Positions 41,889-51,497 of a stretch of 64,000 bases of DNA are shown piece after piece. A program made the position numbers and the translations under genes. The notes beneath the pieces were generated by a model that was not told where the DNA came from, did no database searches, and worked only from the letters and a program-made list of their open reading frames with translations. The stretch lies in contig JAFRKV010000038.1 of assembly GCA_017431515.1 (NCBI GenBank), forward strand, positions 1 through 64,000, given 5' to 3'. Each line of letters begins with the position of its first letter. Positions within the stretch are counted from its first letter, which is position 1. The DNA comes from Lachnospiraceae bacterium. Its GTDB lineage: Bacteria; Bacillota; Clostridia; Lachnospirales; Lachnospiraceae.

Positions 41889-41906
41889 CCCATAAAAGGA
41901 GCAGTT

Positions 41907-43199
41907 ATGATCGATATAAAGTTTTTGAGAGAAAATCCCGACGTCGTGCGGGAAAATATCAAAAAGAAGTTCCAGGAGCACAAACTTCCGCTGGTGGACG
42001 AGGTCATCGAATTTGATAAGAAGGCCCGCGCCGCGAAACAGGAAGCGGATGACCTGAGGGCCAACCGCAACAAGCTTTCCAAGCAGATCGGCCAGCTCAT
42101 GGGACAGGGCAAAAAGGACGAGGCGGAAAAGATCAAGGCTGAGGTCAATGCCCAGGCAGAGCGCCTGGCGGAGCTGGAGGAGCAGGAGAAGACCTGCAAT
42201 GAAGAAGTTTTAAAACGTATGATGACGATCCCGAACATCATTGATCCGTCGGTGCCCATCGGTCCGGATGACAGCGCTAACGTGGAGATCGAGCGGTTCG
42301 GAGAGCCGGTGACGCCGGATTTTGAGATCCCGTATCACACGGACATCATGGCGCGCTTTGACGGGATTGATTTCGAATCCGCCGGTAAAGTGGCCGGAAA
42401 CGGATTTTATTATCTGATGGGAGATATTGCAAGGCTCCATTCCGCGGTCATCGAATATGCAAGGGATTTTATGATCGACCGCGGCTTTACTTACTGCGTG
42501 CCTCCGTTTATGATCCGCTCCAATGTGGTGACCGGCGTCATGAGTTTTGAAGAGATGGATGCGATGATGTACAAGATCGAGGGGGAGGATCTCTACCTGA
42601 TCGGGACTTCCGAGCATTCCATGATCGGAAAATTCATTGACACGTTAAATGACGAGGAAAAACTGCCCTATACCCTGACGTCCTATTCCCCTTGCTTCCG
42701 CAAGGAAAAGGGCGCTCACGGGATAGAAGAGCGGGGGGTATACCGGATCCATCAGTTTGAAAAGCAGGAAATGATTGTGGTCTGCAAGCCGGAGGAGTCG
42801 CCCATGTGGTATGACAAGCTTTGGCAGAATACTGTGGATCTGTTCCGGAGTCTGGATGTGCCGGTGCGGACATTGGAGTGCTGCTCGGGAGACTTGGCGG
42901 ATCTGAAGGTGAAATCCTGTGATGTGGAGGCCTGGTCGCCGCGCCAGCAGAAATATTTTGAAGTGGGAAGCTGTTCCAATCTCGGAGATGCGCAGGCGAG
43001 GAGACTTAAGATCCGCGTGAAAGACGAAGATGGCAATAAATACTTTGCGCACACACTGAATAATACAGTGGTGGCGCCGCCGCGGATGCTCATCGCCTTT
43101 CTGGAAAACAATCTCCATGCGGACGGGAGCGTGGATATTCCGGAGAAGCTCCGTCCTTATATGGGCGGCGCGGAGAAACTGATCCCGAAGCATGCGTAA
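41907..43199 (+). CDS. serS: Seryl-tRNA synthetase
   Basis: A 430-residue class II synthetase charging tRNA-Ser. The N terminus is the expected long coiled-coil arm (MIDIKFLRENPDVVRENI; RNKLSKQIGQLM). Motif 2 is SPCFRKEKGAHGIEERGVYR followed by HQFEKQE. Motif 3 is in NTVVAPPRMLIAFLENN. The ATG follows AAAAGGAGCAGTT, 18 bp after glyA. It ends 3 bp from a convergent gene, with no terminator between. Confidence 0.97.
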   Translation: MIDIKFLRENPDVVRENIKKKFQEHKLPLVDEVIEFDKKARAAKQEADDLRANRNKLSKQIGQLMGQGKKDEAEKIKAEVNAQAERLAELEEQEKTCNEEVLKRMMTIPNIIDPSVPIGPDDSANVEIERFGEPVTPDFEIPYHTDIMARFDGIDFESAGKVAGNGFYYLMGDIARLHSAVIEYARDFMIDRGFTYCVPPFMIRSNVVTGVMSFEEMDAMMYKIEGEDLYLIGTSEHSMIGKFIDTLNDEEKLPYTLTSYSPCFRKEKGAHGIEERGVYRIHQFEKQEMIVVCKPEESPMWYDKLWQNTVDLFRSLDVPVRTLECCSGDLADLKVKSCDVEAWSPRQQKYFEVGSCSNLGDAQARRLKIRVKDEDGNKYFAHTLNNTVVAPPRMLIAFLENNLHADGSVDIPEKLRPYMGGAEKLIPKHA

Positions 43200-43202
43200 A
43201 GG

Positions 43203-43808
43203 TCAGGCTTTGACAGTATTGCGCCCCACCAGCGCGATGCCGGTGTCGGTCAGGTTGATGGTGAAGTATTCGCCGTTCTTGAGCTGGTATTTGAGTGGAT
43301 TTTCATGACCGGGCAGACGCTCGGACAGAATGGTCGTGATGATCTCCCGATGAAGGATGATCCCGATGCGAAGTGCGATTTCGGGACTCATGGTGGAACG
43401 GAGACGGTTCGCCAATTCATCAAAAGTGGTGAGATAACGTTCTTTCGCTTCGGCCTCCGGTTCGCCGTCCGGGAACGGGAGTTTGCCGATGCTGCGCACC
43501 CAGCTTTGATAGGGTGCATCGTCTTTGAGGTCGATATAGGATTTTCCTTCATAGCGGCCGTAACTGCGGGGCCTGAAGCCTTCCATGACAGTGGGCGGGA
43601 AACCGGGATACAGGATCTTCGCCGTTTGCAGACAACGCTGCATCGGGGAGGAACAGACCGCAGAGAGCAGCGGATAAAAGCCTTCGCTGAAGCGATCCTG
43701 AAGTTCGGCAATGCCTTCCTCGGAGAGGGGCTCATCAGTGATGCCGATATAACGCTGTTCGGAGATGCCGGTTGTTTTGCCGTTGTGCAGCAGGACAATC
43801 TGAACCAT
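43203..43808 (-). CDS. Histidine-phosphatase-like protein with altered RHG motif
   Basis: A 201-residue member of the histidine phosphatase (phosphoglycerate mutase-like) superfamily. The fold is indicated by CSSPMQRCLQTAKIL, YGRYEGKS and a second His in GIILHREI. The catalytic N-terminal motif, normally RHGET, here reads LHNGKT: the nucleophile His is kept, but the Arg before it is Leu and the Gly after it is Asn. Some activity may remain; a non-catalytic role is possible. ATG 43808 is preferred over 43817 because AAAGG lies 9 nt upstream. It is divergent from carA with overlapping promoters. Confidence 0.82.
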   Translation of the reverse strand: MVQIVLLHNGKTTGISEQRYIGITDEPLSEEGIAELQDRFSEGFYPLLSAVCSSPMQRCLQTAKILYPGFPPTVMEGFRPRSYGRYEGKSYIDLKDDAPYQSWVRSIGKLPFPDGEPEAEAKERYLTTFDELANRLRSTMSPEIALRIGIILHREIITTILSERLPGHENPLKYQLKNGEYFTINLTDTGIALVGRNTVKA

Positions 43809-43833
43809 GGATTTCATCCTTTCTATATCAACA

Positions 43834-43861
43834 ATTATAAAGGATTAGGAGAGAAAAACAA
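43834..43861 (-). promoter_or_regulatory. Phosphatase-like gene promoter overlapping a carA -10
   Basis: On the minus strand, TTGTTT (43861-43856) and TATAAT (43839-43834) are 16 bp apart. The same A/T block reads TATAAA on the plus strand (43836-43841), a possible carA -10 about 20 bp before its ATG, so the two promoters would compete. Confidence 0.5.
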
Positions 43862-43862
43862 T

Positions 43863-44933
43863 ATGAAAGCGTTCCTGATCTTGGAAGACGGAACCGTGTT
43901 CGCCGGAAGGGGGATCGGCGCGAACCGGGATGTGATCAGTGAAATCGTCTTCAATACTTCTATGACGGGCTATATCGAAGTGCTGTCGGATCCGAGTTAT
44001 GCGGGTCAGGCGGTGGTGATGACCTATCCTTTGATCGGCAATTACGGCGTGACCCCGGATCTGGAGTCGACAAGGCCCTGGGTGGACGGCTTCATCGTGC
44101 GGGAGCTTTGCAAAACACCGAGCAACTTCCGCAGTACCGGGACGCTGCAGGACTTTCTGGAAAAAAACGGGATTCCCGGCATCGAGGGGATCGATACGCG
44201 CGCCTTGGTGAAGATCCTTCGGGAAAAGGGCACGCAGAACGGCATGATCACCAGAAATGAGAATTATAATCTTGAGATAATTATTCCAAAATTGAAGGAA
44301 TATACCACGGGAAACGTGGTGGAAAAAGTGACGCGCAAAGAGAAAACCGTGCTTCCCGGCAAAGGAAAACGGGTGGCGTTATATGACTTCGGCGCTAAGG
44401 CAAATATCGCAAAATCCCTGCAGGAGCGGGGATGCGCGGTGACGATTTATCCTGCCGATGCCACGGCGGAAGAAATCCTGTCCGACCAGCCCGACGGCAT
44501 TCTGCTCAGCAATGGACCCGGTGACCCGAAGGAATGCACAGGTGTGATCCGGGAACTGAAAAAGCTGTATGACTCTGATGTACCGATCTTTGCGATCTGC
44601 CTCGGACATCAGCTGATGGCGCTTGCAACGGGCGCGGATACCTATAAATTGAAATACGGCCATCGCGGCGGCAATCATCCGGTCAGAGACCTTGCGACCG
44701 GACGCGTGACCATTTCATCGCAAAATCACGGATATGTGGTGGATACGGAAAGATTAGACCCTTCGGTTGCGGTTCCGGCATTTGAGAATGTCAATGACGG
44801 GACCAACGAGGGGCTTTCTTATATCGGGAAAAAGATCTTTACGGTGCAGTTTCATCCGGAAGCCTGCCCCGGACCGTTGGACAGCGGTTATCTTTTTGAC
44901 CGGTTTCTAGAGATGATGCAGGAGGAGCACTAG
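43863..44933 (+). CDS. carA: Carbamoyl-phosphate synthase small subunit
   Basis: A 356-residue glutaminase subunit supplying ammonia to CarB for pyrimidine and arginine synthesis. The N-terminal CPSase domain has SEIVFNTSMTGYIEVLSDPSYAGQ. The glutamine amidotransferase domain has the nucleophile Cys in AICLGHQLMA and the His/Glu in VQFHPEACPGP. The ATG at 43863 follows TTAGGAGAG; the long upstream open frame overlaps the opposite-strand gene and is not used. carB starts one base after its stop. Confidence 0.96.
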   Translation: MKAFLILEDGTVFAGRGIGANRDVISEIVFNTSMTGYIEVLSDPSYAGQAVVMTYPLIGNYGVTPDLESTRPWVDGFIVRELCKTPSNFRSTGTLQDFLEKNGIPGIEGIDTRALVKILREKGTQNGMITRNENYNLEIIIPKLKEYTTGNVVEKVTRKEKTVLPGKGKRVALYDFGAKANIAKSLQERGCAVTIYPADATAEEILSDQPDGILLSNGPGDPKECTGVIRELKKLYDSDVPIFAICLGHQLMALATGADTYKLKYGHRGGNHPVRDLATGRVTISSQNHGYVVDTERLDPSVAVPAFENVNDGTNEGLSYIGKKIFTVQFHPEACPGPLDSGYLFDRFLEMMQEEH

Positions 44934-44934
44934 T

Positions 44935-47900
44935 TTGCCGAAAAGAGAGGACATTCAAAAAGTACTTGTGATCGGATCCGGCCCCATCGTGATCGGACAG
45001 GCTGCCGAGTTTGACTATGCAGGCACCCAGGCCTGCCGCTCGCTGAAGGAAGAGGGCGTGACCGTCTGTCTGGTCAATTCCAATCCGGCGACCATCATGA
45101 CGGATAAAAAGATCGCGGATCAGGTGTATATCGAGCCTCTGACGGTGCCGGTCCTGGAGCAGATCATTTTAAAGGAAAAGCCGGACTCGGTGCTGCCGAC
45201 CCTGGGCGGGCAGGCGGGGCTGAATCTCGGCATGGAGCTGTCGGAATCGGGCTTTTTGGAAAAGCACGGCGTGAAACTCATCGGCACGACAGCGGATACG
45301 ATCTTCCGGGCGGAGGACCGGCAGGCGTTTAAGGATACGATGGAAAAGATCGGGGAGCCTGTGGCGGCTTCCACCGTGGTACGCAATGTCCAGGACGGGA
45401 TCCGCTTTACGAATACCATCGGTTATCCCGTGGTGCTGCGGCCGGCCTATACGCTGGGCGGTTCCGGAGGCGGCATTGCTCATGACGAGCAGGAACTCAG
45501 AGAGATCCTGGAAAACGGACTCAGGCTTTCCCGCGTGGGGGAAGTCCTTGTGGAACGCTGTATCGCCGGTTGGAAAGAGATCGAGTATGAAGTGATGCGG
45601 GATGCTGCAGGCAACTGCATCACGGTCTGCAACATGGAAAATCTGGATCCTGTGGGGGTGCATACCGGAGACAGCATCGTCGTGGCGCCCTCTCAGACCC
45701 TTTCCGATAAAGAATACCAGATGCTGCGGACCTCCGCGTTAAATATTATATCAGAACTTAATATCACAGGCGGATGTAATGTGCAGTATGCTTTGAAGCC
45801 GGACAGCTTCGAATACTGTGTGATCGAGGTGAACCCCCGCGTCAGCCGCTCCTCGGCGCTGGCCAGTAAAGCTACCGGCTATCCCATTGCCAAAGTGGCC
45901 GCAAAGATCGCGCTGGGCTATACACTGGATGAGATCAAAAATGCCATCACGGAAAAAACCGCGGCATCCTTTGAACCGATGCTGGATTATGTCGTGGTCA
46001 AGATCCCGCGGCTGCCCTTTGATAAGTTTATTACGGCGAACCGCACCCTGACGACCCAGATGAAGGCTACCGGCGAGGTCATGAGCATCTGCACGAATTT
46101 CGAAGGGGCGCTCATGAAAGCGATCCGTTCTCTGGAACAGCATGTGGAGAGCCTTTTGGACAGTGATTTTTATAAGCTTTCTCTGGAGGATCTGATCGAA
46201 GAACTGAAAAATCCGACGGATCAGCGGATCTGGGCCGTGGCGGAAGCGCTGCGGCGGCGGATGAGCGTGGAGGAGATCCACGGATATACCCAGATCGACT
46301 GCTGGTTTTTGGAGAAGATCCGGCATCTTGTCATGGCGGAATACCGGCTTCGTTCGGAGGAGGAGCTCAGCACAGAACTTCTGACGGAGTTGAAACGGAT
46401 GGAGTTTCCGGATCATGTGATCGCCTCCCTTTCCGGCTGGACTGTGGCGGAAGTGAAGAAGTTCCGCAAAGATCACGGGATTCGGGCGCATTTTAAGATG
46501 GTGGATACCTGCGCAGCGGACTTTGCCGCGGCGACGCCGTACTATTATTCCTGCTATGACAGCATCGAGAATGAGGCGTCCGGAGATGTGGGTGAAGAAA
46601 CGGATGTGGCACTTGGAGACCGTGACGGGGACCGCCCCAAAAAGAAAAAGATTCTGGTGCTTGGCTCCGGGCCGATCCGAATCGGACAGGGGATCGAGTT
46701 TGATTTCTGTTCTGTGCATGCGACCTGGGCGTTTCGGCAGGCTGGTTTTGAGACGATCATCATCAACAATAACCCCGAGACCGTCAGCACGGATTTTGAT
46801 ATTGCGGATAAACTGTATTTTGAGCCCCTGACGCCGGAGGATGTGGAGAACATCGTGGATATCGAACATCCCGATGGCGCTGTGGTGCAGTTCGGCGGGC
46901 AGACAGCGATCAAATTGACGGAGAGCCTGATGAAAATGGGGATCACGATCCTCGGAACCGCGGCGGAGGATGTGGATGCCGCAGAGGACAGAGAGCTCTT
47001 TGACCGGATCCTGGAGGAAACGCAGATTCCGCGCGCCAGCGGCGGGACGGTCTATACCGCAGAGGAAGCGAAAAAGATCGCAAACGAGCTGGGCTATCCG
47101 GTGCTGGTGCGTCCTTCCTATGTGCTCGGCGGGCAGGGCATGCAGATCGCCCTTTCCGATGAGGAAATTGAGGAATTCATGGCGGTGATCAACCGTTATG
47201 CGCAGGATCACCCGATCCTGGTGGATAAATACCTGCAGGGCAAGGAACTGGAGGTGGATGCGGTATGCGACGGGACGGATATCCTGATCCCGGGCATCAT
47301 GGAGCATATTGAGCGGACCGGCGTCCATTCCGGCGACAGCATCTCCGTTTATCCGGCACCCACGATCTCCGATCAGGTGAAGGAGACCATTGCGGAGTAC
47401 AGCCGCCGTCTTGCGAAGGCACTGCATGTAAAGGGATTGATCAACATCCAGTTTATCGCCATGGAGGACGAGGTTTACGTGATCGAGGTCAATCCGAGAT
47501 CCAGCCGTACCGTGCCCTATATCAGCAAGGTGACGGGGATTCCCATCGTGGATCTGGCCTGTGAAGTGATCCTCGGGAAAAAGATCAAAGATCTCGGCTT
47601 TACGCCCGGGCTGCAGCCGCCGGCGGACTATTACGCAATCAAAATGCCGGTCTTTTCCTTTGAAAAGATCCGCGGTGCGGAGATCAGCCTCGGACCGGAG
47701 ATGAAATCCACGGGGGAATGTCTCGGAATTGCAAAGACCTTTAATGAAGCGTTGTATAAGGCGTTCCTGGGTGCAGGTGTGGTGCTGCCGAAGCACAAGC
47801 AGATGATCATTACAGTGAAGGACGCGGACAAGGCGGAAGCGGCAGAGACCGCGAAACGCTTTGAAGCATTAGGTTACAAAATCTATTCCACGAGAAGTAC

Positions 47901-48210
47901 CGCGAAATACTTAAACGAACACGGGGTGCATGCCCTGAAGGTCAACCATATCCATCAGGAATCGCCGACGATCATGGACCTGCTGTTGGGGCACAAGATC
48001 GATCTTGTCATCAATACCCCGACCCACGGGCGTGATAAGACCCGGGACGGCTTTTTGATCCGGCGGACGGCGATCGAGACCGGCGTGAACGTCCTGACTT
48101 CCATGGATACGGCGGATGCGCTGGCCAGATCTTTGGAAACCGCCAGCGGCCTGCTGCATGTGATCGATATCGCGCAGGTGGACCGCAGGGGAAATCAGGG
48201 AAACGCTTAA
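44935..48210 (+). CDS. carB: Carbamoyl-phosphate synthase large subunit
   Basis: A 1091-residue enzyme with two homologous ATP-grasp halves (first at VLVIGSGPIVIGQAAEFDYAG, second at ILVLGSGPIRIGQGIEFDF), an oligomerisation region and a C-terminal MGS-type allosteric domain ending near residue 1080. Start TTG 44935 is set by AGGAGGAGCACTAG and the conserved N terminus. It is about 20 residues longer than typical CarB; the extra length is partly an acidic linker (~545-565) before the second ATP-grasp half, ending in a PKKKK run. Confidence 0.97.
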   Translation: MPKREDIQKVLVIGSGPIVIGQAAEFDYAGTQACRSLKEEGVTVCLVNSNPATIMTDKKIADQVYIEPLTVPVLEQIILKEKPDSVLPTLGGQAGLNLGMELSESGFLEKHGVKLIGTTADTIFRAEDRQAFKDTMEKIGEPVAASTVVRNVQDGIRFTNTIGYPVVLRPAYTLGGSGGGIAHDEQELREILENGLRLSRVGEVLVERCIAGWKEIEYEVMRDAAGNCITVCNMENLDPVGVHTGDSIVVAPSQTLSDKEYQMLRTSALNIISELNITGGCNVQYALKPDSFEYCVIEVNPRVSRSSALASKATGYPIAKVAAKIALGYTLDEIKNAITEKTAASFEPMLDYVVVKIPRLPFDKFITANRTLTTQMKATGEVMSICTNFEGALMKAIRSLEQHVESLLDSDFYKLSLEDLIEELKNPTDQRIWAVAEALRRRMSVEEIHGYTQIDCWFLEKIRHLVMAEYRLRSEEELSTELLTELKRMEFPDHVIASLSGWTVAEVKKFRKDHGIRAHFKMVDTCAADFAAATPYYYSCYDSIENEASGDVGEETDVALGDRDGDRPKKKKILVLGSGPIRIGQGIEFDFCSVHATWAFRQAGFETIIINNNPETVSTDFDIADKLYFEPLTPEDVENIVDIEHPDGAVVQFGGQTAIKLTESLMKMGITILGTAAEDVDAAEDRELFDRILEETQIPRASGGTVYTAEEAKKIANELGYPVLVRPSYVLGGQGMQIALSDEEIEEFMAVINRYAQDHPILVDKYLQGKELEVDAVCDGTDILIPGIMEHIERTGVHSGDSISVYPAPTISDQVKETIAEYSRRLAKALHVKGLINIQFIAMEDEVYVIEVNPRSSRTVPYISKVTGIPIVDLACEVILGKKIKDLGFTPGLQPPADYYAIKMPVFSFEKIRGAEISLGPEMKSTGECLGIAKTFNEALYKAFLGAGVVLPKHKQMIITVKDADKAEAAETAKRFEALGYKIYSTRSTAKYLNEHGVHALKVNHIHQESPTIMDLLLGHKIDLVINTPTHGRDKTRDGFLIRRTAIETGVNVLTSMDTADALARSLETASGLLHVIDIAQVDRRGNQGNA

Positions 48211-48297
48211 AACAACGTTCCCTTTGAAAATAGTGGCTTGCTGTGGGAAACAGAAGAAATAAAATCATGTTTTATTTTTGAGAGGAGGAAAAGGAAC

Positions 48298-48987
48298 ATG
48301 AAAAAATTTTTTGCGGAGTTGATCGGTACTGCGACACTGGTCTTTATGGGCTGCGGCACGGCGATGCTGGTGGGATGTGATGCGTCATCCGGATCCGGTT
48401 ATTTGTTGACGGCGCTGGCATTCGGTCTGTCCATCGTGGCAATGGCGTACTGCATCGGCAACGTTTCCGGATGTCATATCAATCCGGCGGTATCCCTTGC
48501 TGTGCTCATCAGCGGCGGGATGAATGCGAAAGAGTTTTGCACCTATGTAATCGCGCAGGTGATCGGCGCCTTCGTGGGAAGCGGGCTCCTGACGGCCATC
48601 TTTGCGACAGGGTTTGTGACGGATCAGACGGGGGGCTTTGGCGCAAACGGACTGGACGGCGTGAACGGCAGTGTTGTTGCAGGACTTTTGGTGGAGCTGA
48701 TCCTGACCTTTATCTTTGTTCTGGTCATTCTCGGCGTCACCAGCAAGAAAGCCAACCACGGCTCCTTTGGCGGGCTCATCATCGGTCTGTCCCTGACCTT
48801 TGTGCATATCTTCGGCATCGGACTGACGGGCACCTCCGTGAATCCGGCGAGATCCATCGCACCGGCGGTATTTGCGGCAATCAACGGCAACATGGGACCG
48901 ATTTCCGTGCTCTGGGTATTTATCGTGGCGCCCTTTGTCGGGGCGGCGCTGGCAGCAGTTGTTTACAAAGCGCTGGAGAAAGCGTGA
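48298..48987 (+). CDS. Aquaporin / MIP-family channel
   Basis: A 229-residue membrane channel with six segments and two NPA half-helices: CHINPAVSLAV and TSVNPARSIAP. Selectivity-filter residues look water-type (AqpZ-like), but glycerol or other solutes cannot be excluded. ATG 48298 follows GAGAGGAGGAAAAGGAAC. It lies 87 bp after carB with a weak A/T-only hairpin between, so it may have its own promoter. Confidence 0.92.
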   Translation: MKKFFAELIGTATLVFMGCGTAMLVGCDASSGSGYLLTALAFGLSIVAMAYCIGNVSGCHINPAVSLAVLISGGMNAKEFCTYVIAQVIGAFVGSGLLTAIFATGFVTDQTGGFGANGLDGVNGSVVAGLLVELILTFIFVLVILGVTSKKANHGSFGGLIIGLSLTFVHIFGIGLTGTSVNPARSIAPAVFAAINGNMGPISVLWVFIVAPFVGAALAAVVYKALEKA

Positions 48988-49032
48988 CTTGATAAAAGAT
49001 TTCATGGTATGAAGGCCTAAAGGAGGACAGCC

Positions 49033-51426
49033 ATGGATTATGACGACATTCTCAATTCACGGTTCGCGGAACCGGCGGCCGTCTTAAACTATCAGGACGG
49101 AGCGTTCAGTCTGATCGGGATCAACGAGGGATTCCTTCCGGAGATGTGGATGAATGTCTCGAAGGAAGCGTATCTGAAAACGGATCCCAGGACAAGCTTT
49201 GATGAAGAAAATTACAAGGCTTTCTCCAAAGCCGTGCGGGAGTGCATAGAGACCGGGGAGGAGCAGACGGTTGAGATCTGGCGGCAGATGTCTTCGGATT
49301 GCTGCGGCGAGGAGAAGATCTGCTTAAGATGCAGATTGGTTCTGCTGGAAAAGACACCGGGCGGTGCCGTGATCTACGAGGGTGTCAGAAATATCTCCAA
49401 TGAGAAAAGAGCGCAGCACACACTTGAAGATATTGAATATCGGTATCAACAAGCCAGTGAGCAGATTAATATCTATAACTGGGAGTATATCATTGCGACG
49501 AAGGAGATGCGGCCCTGTTACCGGTGCATGCGGGATCTGGGGCTTCCGGCGGTGGTGAAAAACTATCCGGAGCCTGCCATCGATATGGGCATCTTTCCGC
49601 CGGATTACGCGGATATGTATCGGGACATGATGCGCCGCGTCGATGCCGGAGAGGCCGAATTGGAGGCGGATATACCCTTGACGGTGGGGCGGATCCCTTT
49701 CCGTGTCAAATATACGACAGAATTTGACAGTGAAGGGCATCCGGTGAAGGCCTTCGGTTCCGCGACGTTGATCTCCGAGACCGAGCTTGGAAAGATCAAA
49801 CTGGACAACCAGATCATCGCGTCTCTGGCGGGAAACTACCACGGAATCTATCTGGCGGATTTTGTGAGCGATACCGTCAAGATCGTCAAACAGGATCAGA
49901 TCTTTGCGTTCAAAGAAGGAACGGATTGTAGGGAATTGGTGGCCGGACTGGCGGAGAAACTGACCGACCTAACGGCGGAACAGAAAGAGAAACTGCGGGA
50001 TGTCGGCAGGCTGCGTGCAGTGTTTTTCAAAGACAGCGACCTCAGGGAGTTTTCCTATAAGGATGAGCTGTCAGACCAATGGATACGGATCGGATATCAT
50101 GTGCTGGAGCGGAGCTATGGAAAGATCGATCGTTTGATGGTTTCCATCACGGTGTTGGATGACCTTCAGGCTCAGAAAATGGATGCAGACCGGTTGATCG
50201 CATCTCAAAAAGAAGAATTGGAAAAGAAGCAGGGACTACTTCTTGAGGCCATTGAGGAGGCAAACAGGGCGAATGAAGCCAAGACAGCGTTTTTCTCGAA
50301 TATGTCTCATGACATCCGAACGCCCATGAACTCCATCATCGGCTTTTCCAAGCTGGCTTTGGAGGAAATTGACAACAGAGAACATCTGGAGGACTATCTG
50401 CACAAGATCTTTGTTTCCGGCAATCATTTGATGAGTCTGATCAATGACATTCTGGACATGAGCCGGATCGAGAGCGGCAAAATGGAACTTTCCGCTTCAC
50501 CGTATGTCTTGAAGGAACTCCTGAAGGGATGTGCCGACATGGTGCAGATCAAGATGGAGGAGAAGAAACTGCATTTTGACGTGCAGATTTCGGAAATGGG
50601 AGAGGATGTGGTGGAATGTGATAAGCTCCGGTTCAATCAGGTCCTGTTAAACATCTTATCTAATGCCTACAAATATACCCCGGAGGGCGGAAGTGTTTTT
50701 CTGACAGGAAAGCTGACAGATCGCGCGGACAAACTGACCTACGAGATCCGCGTCCGAGATACCGGTATCGGCATGTCAGAGGAATTCCGCAAACGGATTT
50801 GGGATGCCTACGCCAGAGAAGATACGGCATCTGTCCATGAAGCGCAGGGGACGGGGCTTGGCATGGTGATCGTCCGGAATATCGTAAACATGATGCAGGG
50901 GACGATCGAGGTGGTATCGGAGCCCGGGAAAGGATCGGAGTTTATCGTCGCCCTTCCCATGAAACCGACTTCCATACAGCAGACAGAGGAGGCCAAAGAT
51001 ATGATGAAGGAAGCGGCAATGAATCGGGATTATTCGGATGTCACCGTTCTGGTGGTGGATGACACGCCGATCAATCTCACATTGGCAAAGAGCATGCTGA
51101 AGAAATTCAACTTTCAGATCCTGTCCACGGACAGCGGCATCAAGGCGGTGGAACTGGTGAAAAACGCGAAGCCTGGCGACATCGATCTGATCCTGATGGA
51201 TGTGATGATGCCCGTGATGAACGGATACGAAGCGACCAAGCAGATCCGTTCCCTCCCGGATCCGGTGCTCTCAAATCTCCCGATTATCGCCATGACCGCC
51301 AATGCATTTGAAACAGATATCCAGAAAGCGCATGAAGCTGGCATGGACAGCCACATCAGCAAGCCTTACACCAAAGAAGGCCTTGTCACGACGATCTATG
51401 AGCATTTGCAGAAAAATGATCGTTGA
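49033..51426 (+). CDS. Soluble hybrid sensor histidine kinase
   Basis: A 797-residue cytosolic hybrid kinase with no membrane segments. The first ~390 residues appear to be two or three PAS-like sensor repeats (VFRxxx-type strands such as PFRVKYTTEFDSEGHPV), then a coiled coil. HisKA has FFSNMSHDIRTPMNS (His426), then HATPase_c with NILSNAYKYTPEGG, RDTGIGMS and GTGLGMV. The C-terminal receiver has VDDTPIN and the acceptor Asp723 in LILMDVMMPVMNG. There is no Hpt or partner regulator nearby, though it could exchange phosphate with an Hpt elsewhere. The ATG follows AAAGGAGGACAGCC. A terminator follows. Confidence 0.88.
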   Translation: MDYDDILNSRFAEPAAVLNYQDGAFSLIGINEGFLPEMWMNVSKEAYLKTDPRTSFDEENYKAFSKAVRECIETGEEQTVEIWRQMSSDCCGEEKICLRCRLVLLEKTPGGAVIYEGVRNISNEKRAQHTLEDIEYRYQQASEQINIYNWEYIIATKEMRPCYRCMRDLGLPAVVKNYPEPAIDMGIFPPDYADMYRDMMRRVDAGEAELEADIPLTVGRIPFRVKYTTEFDSEGHPVKAFGSATLISETELGKIKLDNQIIASLAGNYHGIYLADFVSDTVKIVKQDQIFAFKEGTDCRELVAGLAEKLTDLTAEQKEKLRDVGRLRAVFFKDSDLREFSYKDELSDQWIRIGYHVLERSYGKIDRLMVSITVLDDLQAQKMDADRLIASQKEELEKKQGLLLEAIEEANRANEAKTAFFSNMSHDIRTPMNSIIGFSKLALEEIDNREHLEDYLHKIFVSGNHLMSLINDILDMSRIESGKMELSASPYVLKELLKGCADMVQIKMEEKKLHFDVQISEMGEDVVECDKLRFNQVLLNILSNAYKYTPEGGSVFLTGKLTDRADKLTYEIRVRDTGIGMSEEFRKRIWDAYAREDTASVHEAQGTGLGMVIVRNIVNMMQGTIEVVSEPGKGSEFIVALPMKPTSIQQTEEAKDMMKEAAMNRDYSDVTVLVVDDTPINLTLAKSMLKKFNFQILSTDSGIKAVELVKNAKPGDIDLILMDVMMPVMNGYEATKQIRSLPDPVLSNLPIIAMTANAFETDIQKAHEAGMDSHISKPYTKEGLVTTIYEHLQKNDR

Positions 51427-51438
51427 TAGAAACAGAAG

Positions 51439-51470
51439 AAAAACCTCCGGCTGATTCGCCGGAGGTTTTT
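51439..51470. terminator. Bidirectional terminator between hybrid kinase and GH94 gene
   Basis: AAAAACCTCCGGC (51439-51451) pairs perfectly with GCCGGAGGTTTTT (51458-51470) around TGATTC, with A and T tracts for both directions. Confidence 0.9.
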
Positions 51471-51497
51471 TATGCATAGAGCTGTATTCGTCTGCTC

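Noticed and set aside
43305-43862. Upstream extension of carA to 542 codons
   Set aside because: It would run antisense through the phosphatase-like gene; the conserved CarA N terminus and the ribosome site fix ATG 43863.
45751-47796. Long open frame (681 codons) on the minus strand across carB
   Set aside because: Antisense to conserved CarB, with no domain and unnatural composition.
48258-48278. A/T-only hairpin between carB and the aquaporin gene as a terminator
   Set aside because: The stem is AAATAAAA/TTTTATTT with no GC pairs, too weak to call.
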